Below, one piece after another: positions 34,992 to 45,792 of a DNA stretch of 64,000 bases. The notes beneath the pieces were generated by a model. The model was given only the letters and a program-made list of their open reading frames with translations. It was not told the origin of the DNA and did not search any database. How positions within the stretch are numbered: position 1 is the stretch's first letter; each line of letters opens with the position of its first letter. The position numbers and the translations under genes were made by a program. Source of the stretch: Rhizodiscina lignyota (lineage: Eukaryota > Ascomycota > Dothideomycetes > Aulographales > Rhizodiscinaceae); NCBI GenBank assembly GCA_010015805.1, contig ML978122.1:1150453-1214452 (forward strand), given 5' to 3'.

Positions 34992-35830
34992 ACAGCTAGC
35001 ATTGTATTATAGAAACTTCGTGCATCAATCGGTGTATCAATGTCAGACTGCCTGTTCCACTCTATTCTAATGATGCTTTCTCCAATGCAGACCCCACCCA
35101 ATTGATACAGCTTGTCAAAGTCGTCAACATCGCAAATATACAAAGCACCAGGCGGTATTAGCCATGTCAGCTCGTCATTGGTTCAAACTCTGCTCTCTGA
35201 AATTTCATGGATGTGCTCGAGGATTATAATCGTCACACTACCGAAACGAGACGGCAGCGGGTCGACTTCAGACCCGCCTCGGCAATGATATGATGCATAA
35301 GCTGCTTTACATCATTTCCCATCAGCTACATCATCTAGAGATTCTTTTATCTTGGCCTTTATGTGTGAACTTGAGCCCACTACCCAAGGATTATAATCGC
35401 GACAGCTCACAAGACGAGGCGGCGCGGACAGACTTCAGGCCCGGTTAGGCAATGGGTGAACCGCGTAACCAGCTCTCATATCTCGTCATTGGCTACATCG
35501 AATACAGATCCTCTATCCGGAAATCTACGTGCCAGCTGGAGGCTGATGCTTGAGATTTATAATCGTTAAATGGCTTCACCTCGCAAGTCAAGCGAATTCC
35601 ATCAGACTTCAGATACCAATTCTCGTTCGGAAGCTCGTCGAGCCGGTTCGAGCTGGATGGATGCCATTGAGCGTGTCGCGATGTTTCCAGATCATGTATA
35701 AAAGAACTTGGAAATCTTGCCTTGTGGCATTCATATGTTCAGTAGACTTGAATCGACCGATTCTTACCTTTATAAATCTGCTACTGCCAACCAACAATCT
35801 CATAGTTCCTTAAGCTTTCCTTTGGAGATC
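34992..35830. promoter_or_regulatory. Intergenic, 839 bp, with repeat-rich SDR promoter
   Basis: Contains the degenerate tandem repeat listed separately, ending about 230 bp before the SDR ATG. The stretch from 35700 should hold the core promoter and leader. Confidence 0.45.
35165..35600 (+). repeat. Degenerate tandem repeat, unit ~165 bp, about 2.5-3 copies
   Basis: Anchor blocks recur at regular spacing. GGATTATAATCG occurs at 35221 and 35388, and TTTATAATCG at about 35556. Each is followed by a CACNNGAGGC-type stretch and GACTTCAGRCC/GATACC. A second anchor, CATNGGCTACATC with diverged forms, lies about 50-65 bp upstream of each next unit (near 35173, 35320 and 35485). Identity between units is partial, so the array is old. 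It lies wholly upstream of the SDR gene. Confidence 0.6.
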
Positions 35831-36716
35831 ATGTCTGCCCACGACCAAGAGAAATACCTCAACAAACTCAAAGGAGCCAACGTCCTCGTCATCGGTGGGA
35901 CCTCCGGCATCGGCTTCGCTGTGGCCGAAGCATCGCTCGAGTACGGTGCATTCGTCACAGTCTCCTCCTCAAATCCGGAGCGTGTACATAAAGCCGTTGC
36001 AGAGCTTCAAGCCGCTTATCCAAGCAGGAAGGACCGTGTGAAAGGATATGAATGCGACTTGGGTGAGCAGGCAACATTGGATGCGAATATGCGCGGCTTG
36101 CTCGAGAGGGTGGTGGACGATACGGGGAGAAAGATTGACCACGTCGTTCACACAGCTGGTGGAGGCGGGCTCCTTGAGGGGAAATTGGCTGAAATGGGCC
36201 CAGGCGATATTCTTGGGCAACCTGGTGAGTGGAGCATTTGATTATCTCGCGTTGATCCCTTGGTCAGAGACGAATACCGATGAGGCTTGACCAGTAATGA
36301 CGCGCTTCTTCGCGCCCCTCATGCTCGCCAAACATGCTCCGGAGTACATGTCGCCAGGGCCTCGCTCCTCAATCACGCTCACCTCCGGTGTTATCGCAAT
36401 GCGGCCTATGCGTGGTGGCATGGCTAGCATTCAATCTGCTTTCGCTGCAGGTCTGATTGGTATGACGAAAGGCATGGCGATGGATCTTGCGCCGATGAGG
36501 GTCAACTTGGTACTCCCTGGTCCTGTGGATACGCCGCTATACGATCCGCTTCCAGAGGCCGTGAGAGAAGGTATGAAGGCGCAAGTTGGAGGAACTACAC
36601 TTACAAAGCGATTTGGTAGACCAGAGGATCTGGCAGAGAGCTATTTGGCGTGTATGAAGGATGAAAACTTGACCGGGGCATCTCTGGAAACAAACGGAGG
36701 AATCAGCTTGGTATGA
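35831..36716 (+). CDS. SDR-family protein lacking the YxxxK motif
   Basis: Two exons: 35831 to about 36223, then from about 36292 (GTGAGT...CCAG) to 36716. The start MSAHDQEKYLNKLKG is the first Met of the open frame that keeps the Rossmann fold. VLVIGGTSGIGFAVAEA carries the GxxxGxG motif, HTAGGGG replaces NNAG, and SSITLTSGVIAM carries the catalytic Ser. Where YxxxK is expected the chain reads GGMASIQSAFAAG, so catalytic Tyr and Lys are absent. The rest (RVNLVLPGPVDTPLYD, GRPEDLAESYLACM, LTGASLETNGG) is normal. A related fungal SDR subgroup also lacks Tyr/Lys; activity is therefore uncertain and binding or a different mechanism is possible. Its stop lies only 51 bp from the stop of the convergent decarboxylase gene. 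Confidence 0.8.
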
Positions 36717-36767
36717 GCAATTGAATGTCCCAGTCGCTGAAAGCCGAGAATGTAGTCAATTAAAGCA

Positions 36768-38509
36768 TCAAAGCTGTGGCTGGACCTTGTTCTCCCTCTG
36801 AAACACTAGCTCCGTTGTCCTGACAAGAATGTCGAAAGCCTTTCTGATCCACTCCTCGTTCGATCTTTCCGAAGCACTGACGACTCTGATTACATACGTG
36901 CCCTTGACCATACTACTGGTCAGGAACACTTCGCCCTCGTTGTTCACTGTTTCATACACGTCTTTCGTGATGCGGTTCGCATTGAAGAGATACTGCGCCT
37001 GCGCATCAGGCGTAAAGTCATTCGTATAATCTTCGTGAGTGGGATCAGGTCGATCCGCTGGCGATGCGATTGCTTTCGTATCACGGCTTCTTTGTGCCAT
37101 TGGCGGCCGAACAGTGAAAACTGTTAGCGCAAACACTGGCGTTGTAAATATTTCGAACAGATCTCCTCTTGATCTAATGAGGTCTGCAAAGGTCTCGCCT
37201 AGCTTGATGTGACCTCTGACCACGGCCTGCAGTCTCTGGATACCATAGGATCGGAGCACGAACCAAATTTTGAGGGAGCGGAAGCGTCTACCAAGCGGAA
37301 TCTGCCAGTCTCTGTAATCTGTGACGAGGCCGGAATCCGAAAATGCATTGCGGAGGTATGATGGCGTAATGGAGAGAGCGGCAGTGAGATCTGCACGAGA
37401 GCGGACATAGAGGCAGCTACAGATTTTCGTCAGTGCATTGATCAATTAAACGTGAAAGAAACGTACCTCGCATCGAAGTTTGTGAGTAGCCACTTGTGGA
37501 GATTGAAGTCGAAGCTGTCAAACTGTGCAAAGGACTTGGAATAATGCTGATACTCTTCACAAATAAGCGCCGACCCAGCATATGCGGCATCAACGTGAAC
37601 CCAGATATCTGGATATTCCTTGCAGACTTCGGCGATCTCGTCAAAGATGTCTACTGCGCATGTTGAGGTAGTCCCTAGCGTGGTTGTGAGATAGTACGGC
37701 TCTAGTCCTTCTCTCCGGCAGTCTTCAATGGTCTGCTTTAATGATGCGCCTCGCATGGCAAAGTCGTCCTCCTTCTTTGTCGCTACTGTCCGGAAGCACG
37801 TCCCTGCTACGATGGCACCTTTCTGGGTAGAGCTATGCGCCTGATCGCTTCCCAGAGCAACCAGCTCTGCTCTGATCAGCCCTTCTCTCCTTTCTCTCTC
37901 TCTTGTTCCGCCCTTCAGTCCTTCTTGCTCGCATTTCCTTGCCACTATTCGCTCCCTTGCCGCAACCATAGCGCAAACAATCGCCTCGCTTGCACTCCCC
38001 TGGATTACGCCACCTCCTTGCCCTTTGCTTAAGAAGACATCTGGCAAGCCTACCATCTGGCCAACCCAGTCCATCATCACAGTCTCTAGCTCTGTCACTG
38101 CAGGTGAGCAAAGCCAATTGAACGCTGGCGCACTGAATGCCGCGCTATACAGCTCGCCTAACATGGACGGGTATGTGGTATTGGAAGGGAAGAAAGCCAT
38201 GAAACCCGGATGCTGCCAGTGCGTCAGACCAGGCATGATGAGCTTTTCTATGTCGGGCTGTATTGAAGTCCATGGCTGTGACTCGGAGGGTGCGCTCGTG
38301 GGGAGTTGGGGTGCGAGATAGCCTGGGGATACGGAAGAGACGACGCGGCGAGAAGGGAGAGTTTCATAGTATTGTATAACTGAGAAGTCAGTTAGTATTA
38401 GATTGCGGAAACGTTTGATGAGAAGTTAGAGATGAAGGCACGCGATAAGCTGGTACATACTCTCCTCAACAGCAGCGTGCGCTGCTTCTCTGAACTGTTG
38501 CGAATCCAT
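36768..38509 (-). CDS. PLP-dependent aromatic-L-amino-acid decarboxylase-like enzyme
   Basis: Three exons. The start MDSQQFREAAHAAVEE at 38509 joins over an intron (about 38460-38371) to YYETLPSRRVVSSVSPGYL, the normal AADC opening. The large exon has MPGLTHWQHPGFMAFFPSN, GVIQGSASEAIVCAM, TTTLGTTSTCAVD, and HVDAAYAGSALICEE with the PLP-binding Asp. The PLP lysine is in FNLHKWLL, where most family members have NPHKW or NxHKW. A second intron near 37465-37407 leads to CLYVRSRADLTAALS and the C-terminal domain. An unusually charged insertion (about 30 residues, rich in Arg/Glu/Lys) follows ARERIVARK. Predicted products are tryptamine- or tyramine-type amines. The neighbouring permease and SDR suggest an amine pathway. 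Confidence 0.87.
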
Positions 38510-39775
38510 TGAGTCGTTGACTTGACAATTGAAAGCTCCAATGGGCTAATGATTTATATCGCAAGCTCACGAGCATGATGTCGATTCTGCGCCCTACGGA
38601 CCCACTATCGCGGCGGCGAACCATTTTGGTGCAATGCCGACTCGTGCGGCAGGCGGGACAAGAGAGATCGCGGAACGCTGTGCTTCCTCTCGCATCTCAA
38701 TAAGCGTTGGTGAAGCGGACATATCGCAACTCCACAAAGGTTGGCGGTGAGCACGCTTGTAGATACTCTTTTTGGTCCAGGGCGCTGCAATTGGGTTGTC
38801 TTGCGATGGTACAAGCCTTCGAGAACGCGGAAGCATTCCGAATTGTACGACCAATGGTACAAGTACCTCAGCTGATTCGAATACATAGCAACTGAGAGCA
38901 GCGAAGAACTTGTAGAAGAACCTCGAACACGTACGAATTGCGACTTTTGTGCGGCCGGATGGAGGCTCAACTGATGGCATGTCGCTTACTGCAAAATAGC
39001 GACCATATTTGGTCACAACACCAGAAGACTTTGGTCGAATTAGTCGTATGCCGGTAGTGTACTTATCTCTGAATACAGCGCCTGTCGCATACAAGAGTCG
39101 GGGTACTTGGATACGGAGTTCTATTCGATCTAATGTACGCTCGCACACAAGGCTAATATTGCCTGAAAACGCAGTGAATTGGGAAAGACATGTGCTACAG
39201 CACTGTACTGCTGCTAATCATACTCCAGAATGCTTTAACATTACCATCACACGCTTTAAAGGCTTATCCTGTAGAAATGGCTCTGTGTTCCACACATTGA
39301 ATCACTTTGTCAGAAGACTCTCGCACGTGTAGAGACATGGTGCTGCCGCCATCAAGCTGTGATGACTGAAGAAGGCTGGCTCTCTACGTGTATTGTCCTC
39401 TATGACCAGTACCATCATTGCTGAGGGCACTTCCAAGCAAAGTTAATCGATATCCGTGGACTCTTGCCGTCAAAGTTGTGAAAACAGCTCAAGATGAAAT
39501 GTTTGGGACGGAACACTCTGCGATAGTACAACACACGTAGGTTTCACAGAAGGCAATATTTGTTCGCATGCCAGCGACGGCGTGTCATTAGAATTTCTAA
39601 CGGTAAGAGTGTGATTCATTTGCCAATAGCCATAATGTCTGAAGGCTTTCTAGATGTCGTACGATATGACGTTCGTGTCTTTGGAGATTCTGTGCTTTTC
39701 CCAAAAATTCTCAGAATCTCAAATTCCTCCCAATTGGTATCTCCCAACGTAGTCCTCCATAAAGAGTGACGCAAT
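38510..39775. other. Intergenic, 1.27 kb
   Basis: Minus-strand ORF 38594-39148 (184 codons) has no recognised domain and overlaps other open frames, so it is not called. Otherwise nothing seen beyond the decarboxylase promoter. Confidence 0.45.
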
Positions 39776-41540
39776 TTAGATGTCCTTGTTAATATACTCA
39801 ACTGGTCCAACATATACGTGCCTGGCCCTGAAGAAGTAGTAGGCCAGGAAGAAAATAACAGTAGCGCCATAAACCACGACGTTCCAGTTCATATCCGCAG
39901 CTGTGGGGTTCGGGCTAGTCGGGAAGAACATGAAGATCCACGCAATAATGAGGAAGCACACCGCAATGATATTGATAGGCAGACCGAAAACTCCCAAGTT
40001 GAAGCGGGAGGTCGGGAAAGGCTCTCCGAAGAGGCGTCTCCAGATGAGAATGCCAATAGCAATGAGATATGAGGACAACAGGCCAATCAGCGAGATGGAC
40101 GAGATGACCGCGTATGCAATTGGTGAGCCGATGGTGATGAGCGATAGGATAGCGGTAACGATGAGTGTGATGACGAGTGCGTTAACCGGCACATCGAAAC
40201 CTGGACGCACGCGTGCCAGGAACGATGAGAATGGCAGTCCATTGTCACGAGCGAACGCGTAAAGCTGGCGGGAGGATGTGGTGACCTGGTTGATGGTGCA
40301 ACCGAACAGAAGAGCGCCGACGATACAGACCATGGCGATCGTGGCACCTTTCGACTGCGTCGCATTGAAGATGACTTGGACGTATGGAGAGCCAGTAGGA
40401 GTTGAGAGAGCCTCATCCACGTCTCCGAGGACGAACATGAAGGTGATCGTCATAAAGAAGGCGACGAAATAGTTGACACAGGCCGTGGCAACCATAGCAC
40501 GAGGAAGGACCCATGCGGCATCTCGCAACTCTTCGGAAAGATGGCAAGATGAATCCGCACCAATCAGGGTGACGATAGGTGCGAGAATACCAATCAGGCA
40601 GGAGAGTCCAACGCTGCCCCACCCATTGTCTGAGAATTGTGTGAAAACATCCTCTGCGTTGGATCGCGGGCCGAGGACCCACAGCACAACAACGAAAGCG
40701 AAGAAGCCGAAGATGTGCAGGAAGAAGACCACACCCTGAAAGAGCGGCAGTCTGCGGATCAGCACTGTGTTGAAGAGGATAGAGACGACGATGAAGCCGA
40801 TCGAGAGCAGGGCGCCGTGCCATCCCTTTATAACGTAGCTGTCTCCGATTGAGAGACTGATAATGGCTTCGACTTGCTGGGCGCAGGCGATACCGCATCC
40901 AACCAAGGCCGATTGCCAGCCCAGTACGCAGAACCAGCCGACAGCGAAGGATAAGAACTTTTGGCTGCTCTTCGGGGCGAACTCTGATACCCAGTGGAAT
41001 TGACCTCCTGCAGTAGGAGCACTGGCAGTGATTGTCAGTTGTGAGTTCATGATCCAGGGGAGGGCAGAGGGCACTGCACGTACATAGATGCCATTTCAGC
41101 CATAGACAACATGACGAAGAACATTCCGAAGCAAGTCACGAGGAACATCCATATCGCTCCCGCGGTGCCACCGTTTGTGATTGAGAAGATACCAGTGCTT
41201 CGGTGTGGTCAGTTGTGAGTCTCGTAGGGGTGATGCGACGAAGCTTACACAAGAGCAAATTCCCAGGTGTTGCCGAGAATGACAGCATAGCCGAAGATAG
41301 AGAAGAAGTGGAAGTTACGCTGTCAATTGTTAGTGAGCAAAGACCAAGAGAGCGCCGGAGGTTGTTGGATCGCTGCGTCGTCGGTGAACGTACCCTCAGT
41401 TCTTGTCGTTTTCCCATGCGGCCCATGTCCCTCTGGTCGTAAGCGTTACCGTGCCTCTTGTCGTCCCACCCCCCCACTGGCTCCTCGATAGGTACATTCT
41501 GGATGCTGGACTCGTTCTTGACGTCGCCGAACAACGCCAT
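39776..41540 (-). CDS. APC-superfamily amino acid/choline/GABA-type permease
   Basis: The start MALFGDVKNESS at 41540 opens a short polar N-terminus ending GRMGKRQELR. Small exons follow with RNFHFFSIFGYAVILGNTWEFAL and GGTAGAIWMFLVTCFGMFFVM. One large exon (about 41025-39776) starts APTAGGQFHWVSEFAP, the marker block of fungal choline/GABA/amino acid permeases (Hnm1/Uga4-like). It continues with IGADSSCHLSEELRDAAWVLPRAM and NQVTTSSRQLYAFARDNGLPFS. Twelve helices are expected and the end YINKDI is polar. The protein sits in the plasma membrane. It lies on the same strand as the decarboxylase, 1.3 kb upstream of that gene's start, consistent with amine or precursor uptake. Confidence 0.87.
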
Positions 41541-44500
41541 TGCGACACAATTCAAAGGGCGCGACCTCTAGTTAGTAGCGACTGAGGGTGTCGAGGGGAA
41601 GTGCTCCATGCCCGCCGGGCGGCCAGGAACTTAAGGAAAAGATGGTCAGACCAAAGCGGTGCTAACGAGTAATGTGCATGCAAGGTTTTCGACGTCTTTT
41701 GCAGGTGCAGCGACACCGCAGGCGGGGACGAGCAGGGTCAAGTAACAAGACTCGGAGGAAGCGGGCAGAACGCAGCAGCCAAGGCCACTAGTACGCGCAA
41801 TGGGGCGCTTTATCGACCGGAGAGGCTCAATAGGCCCGGCAGCCATGCAAGAACCGCTCCAAGCGCAAGGACGCAGTGGCGCGGCCAAATTATGTGATAA
41901 CGTCCTATCACTGCGAAACGACAGTCTACTTCCGCCAGCGGGGCGATCCTGGATGCCCTTGGGAGAGATGAGCGCCCAAAAAGCACCGCCAGTTTTACAA
42001 AGCGCACCTCGCCGGCCTTGGAGCGAAGCACTTTAACCGCGCTCTTGTCCCACGGAAGCACCGTCTAGGAAGGAGACAGCGGCGAGCTGGGTCCAGTCAA
42101 ATGTGTTACATGGCGCAATCACGACTCCGATTCATGGAGCGACGTGGGCGCGACAGGGAGCGGCATGAGGGCTCGAGTCGAATCCCCGCCAAAGGATCAA
42201 CCAGCACTACGCTCGAAAGCAGCTAACCGCCGGGGAGCGTTCCGGGGGGCTAGAGCGCCGACGAGACGGTCCGCTGCTGCCGGACTGCAGCCGCGGCGGC
42301 TTTTCCGCAAACCGGACGAACCATCGCGCGCCCCAGCGATGCCTGAGTCGTGCATGCATCTCACACAACCGACTCTCCCGGCCGCCCGTCCCTCGCAAGA
42401 CACCATCAGTCCCAGGCAAATTGTTGAGAGCCAAAGGATCGGGACAGGAACACCGCGAGGGTTCGAAGTATTCGCTTATGGTGAGACCCTGTGGACGGGT
42501 GTTTGAATCGGATCCCACATCTTCTAGAACTGCTGATCTACCCAGTCGCGGCTTGCACGAGCTCACACGTGGCGATGGTGCTTCGATTCGCAAGCGATCG
42601 ACAGGTCTGGCTGCTCCATGCCCGCCGATTGTACAGAAGCCGAGTTCTTTTCGCGTTTAAGACATGAAGAGTGTCCAGAGGACCAAGGCAAAACGGCAAA
42701 TTCATGCCACTCATCTCGAAACGCGACCAAGGAAATTCAGAAGGCCGGGCAGGCACGAGCGTTTCGAACGTGTTCGCCTGTGGCAAGAGATGGCGTTCAA
42801 GTCGTGGTTGTCCCGCCCACAAGATTGCTTCGCTTATGGCGCTGACTCGGGTGGCGGCAAGGTTCTCCTTGAACTTATTTCCAGTTCGTGCCAATCTGAG
42901 GGGACCTGGGGACCATGACTCGTCATTGGCTGAAGGAGTCGTTTGGGCAGCTTGACAGGATCCAGCCACCGGGGACGAAGGCATTTGGAAGAGAACTGGA
43001 ATCAGCGAAATATAGTCCATGGCGAGTCCAGAGATGCATCTCGCCGTCTACATAAGCTTTAGCTCTGCATCTCAGCATATCAATGTACATACTCCGTACA
43101 TATGCTCGATTGCCCTCGCTGTCGGGATCCCATCATGGTCAAAGTGCTTCGCTTTCGTAAATCTCGGCATCGCTCCAGAGAATTTCACCATGGTTACCAC
43201 TAACCGACTAGCTGTTCTCCGCCGGTACACGACGAATTTAGCTCATTGGCACCCGCCGGATCCTCCTTCTGGTCTGCCCTCGATATGGTTCTGGTCTGTC
43301 GTCTATGAGCATCGCTTCGGAGAATTTTACGTAGTAAGCGAGTGCTTCGGTTCCGTATTCACGAAAGGGTGCAGGCACGTGCGGCCTCTGAGGATTCGAC
43401 AGAACCTTCTCAAAGCTCCTTGCCATGACACGTTCGCATAGATGTTGAGCGCCTCATCGAAGCCTCAGGGTCGCCCGTATTCAACACATCCAGCCTAGCA
43501 CGACAGATCCTGAGAGCTCAGGAGGTAGTCGGCAATGAGATTCTGGCAGAGGTTGTAAAGAGGCACTGCCGGATATTCGAGTGATCACACTACCATCTCC
43601 TGCTTGGAATGTTTGAAAAGGTAGTAACATTGTTTGTACAGTACGATTGATCAAAGTGGGAGAATACATAGAGGAGAAGAGATCCAAGTTTCACTCACGC
43701 CGTTCGATTTTGACATAGTCAAAGGTGAACCCAATATATTGACAAAGCGAGACCTTGAAATAGGTCCACATTCATACAGGTTGTAGCGAGAGATATGGAA
43801 ACTCGGTTGCTGGGTACGATAGTCGCTTGGACCTAAATGTGTATCGCACATGACTTCGACGAGAACTGTGTGAGCCATCAGGGTGCTTGAACGGGACGTC
43901 CCGAAACAGCGAAAACGGCCTGGAGCTGCAAAGTCTCATCAGATCAATGATACTTGCATATGATGATATGATCACACCATAGCACGATGCTATCAAGAGT
44001 CCATGCTTCTTTTTAGTTCAACTTCAAAGCTTTTGTCACTTGGCGAGCTGTGGAGAGATCAGCAAACTTCGATATGGCGGAACATTCCACCTTATTCCCG
44101 TAGCCAGCCTTGGAAGGCGCGCCCAATGACATAAGATCCACGAGAGATCAGAAGAAATTGCGACGAATGCGTTTGTTCTGGGTTTCGGTGGAGTGACCTT
44201 CGGTGTAGGTATCTCCGCGGTGGGGAGAAGGAGTGAACCTTCCAAGGTCATGCGAGTGAGATGGAAGAGCACGGATGTATACGGCTCCTCTTCCAGAATT
44301 CCAAGCGAAGTGTGGTAGATGTGCTGGTAGGGTGTCAATACAGTCAGCAATTCGTTTGTTAATCCGGTGGGGAAATGCTCGATATCCTCGAGTTACCGGA
44401 ATATTTAAACCTTCAGGGTCCCTTCATATCCCACCTTCGCCTGAAGTGCACTATGCTAAATGGACAGCAGATTTGGTGTCTGTATCACGTAATTTGGCGT

Positions 44501-45792
44501 CGGAGCCAAAGCATTCAGAGAGCTTTCGATGGCGATGATTTTGAGTGTCCTGACGGATTGAGCCCGCAGCTCTTCCCGACTTTCGCGTCGCGTCGCGTCG
44601 AGTCGAGTCCAAGATGTGGGACCTCCATTGCGCATACGAAGAGGAACCTAAATGACGGAAAGCGGGTGATTTGGGCGTTATAAATGATGAAGCACGAATA
44701 TGAACTGTGGAAGTGACATTTTGGTGAGGTTGAACTGGTGTTTGAGGAGAGCCCAGGTGTGACTAGAGGAAAGAACGATGGGCACGTTTGGAAGGATGAA
44801 AAATTAAACATTGAGAAACTAGAAGTCTTTTTTGAATGGAAGTGAACTTGCGAAGTGCAATGGTGAATATGATTGGATGTTCAGCCTAGAGGTGTTGTAC
44901 TCGGTGGTAGCCACGAGACAACACAGAATACGTCATCGTATAAACCCTCAGCCTTGCTACGGAGTAAAAGCTGGAGTCCTTTCCAATCTTTGAGTTAGGT
45001 TGTATCACGCAAAAATTCGCAAGTGCATTATTCAAAAAGAGTTTGAGGTGCGCCGAAAATTATCAAAAGATTTGCCGCAGCATTCTCGTTGGTGCCGGCC
45101 TTCACTTACTAAGGTTATGTCCGACTTTCTACATAAGCGAAGCCTGCTGCTTAATACACTAAATTCCGAACTTCGCACGTGCACATGAACACAAGCTTTT
45201 CCTTTTGAATGATGACTTTTGCAGTAGTCGTGATAGAGTTCTGACTGGCCTGGGCGTCGATCGTTGCGATTATATGGGCAGACTTGAGCTCTCATAAAGG
45301 TCCACACGTGTCATTTCACTATTACCCACGCGTCTGCGTCTGCTATATAGAGTTTTCAATTCATGTATTATGTGAGATTGAGCGCAACTCTCGTATTGTC
45401 CTTGCCAAAAGGAGGAGCGGAGTTCGATCAGAAATCGCCCTTAATGGGAATAGCTTACAAAGCCCGAGTAGAGCGGCGAGGAAAACACTAATGGAAAACT
45501 AATCCATATAGCCGTCTATGGCATCTTCGAGTGAACATGCAGCCATTCTGCGCATGCCAATGCCCTTTCTGAGCATCCGAAACCCACCTGTTTATTCGAT
45601 TACTGATGGTCGGCTCCCCTTTTACGATGGCAGCCAGTCAGGCTTCGCCAATGCAGCTCAACAGCCATGGAACATGCCACGGGAATTATTGATTGCTCCA
45701 TTGACGTGATTGGCTTTGAAAGCAATGTCTATGCCAACGTCTTTTATAGATGATCTACCATCCCGGAAGACATCTCCAACTTCAGGACAATT
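41541..45792. other. Gene-poor stretch, 4.25 kb
   Basis: No gene supported. The part from 41600 to 43000 is GC-richer and has many overlapping open frames on both strands (such as 42144-42506 plus and 42538-43020 minus), the usual look of chance ORFs in GC-rich DNA. Open pieces at 43019-43441, 43238-43996 and 44036-44350 give no recognised family. A short GCGTC run is at 44583-44600. It may hold decayed genes I cannot name. Confidence 0.5.

Noticed and set aside
38594-39148. 184-codon minus-strand open frame
   Set aside because: No domain, several overlapping frames, no plausible start signal or neighbour logic. Could be chance.
42144-43020. Several open frames on both strands
   Set aside because: GC-rich DNA with mutually overlapping frames and no recognisable family.
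44583-44600. GCGTC short run
   Set aside because: Three or four units only; a minor microsatellite without further support.
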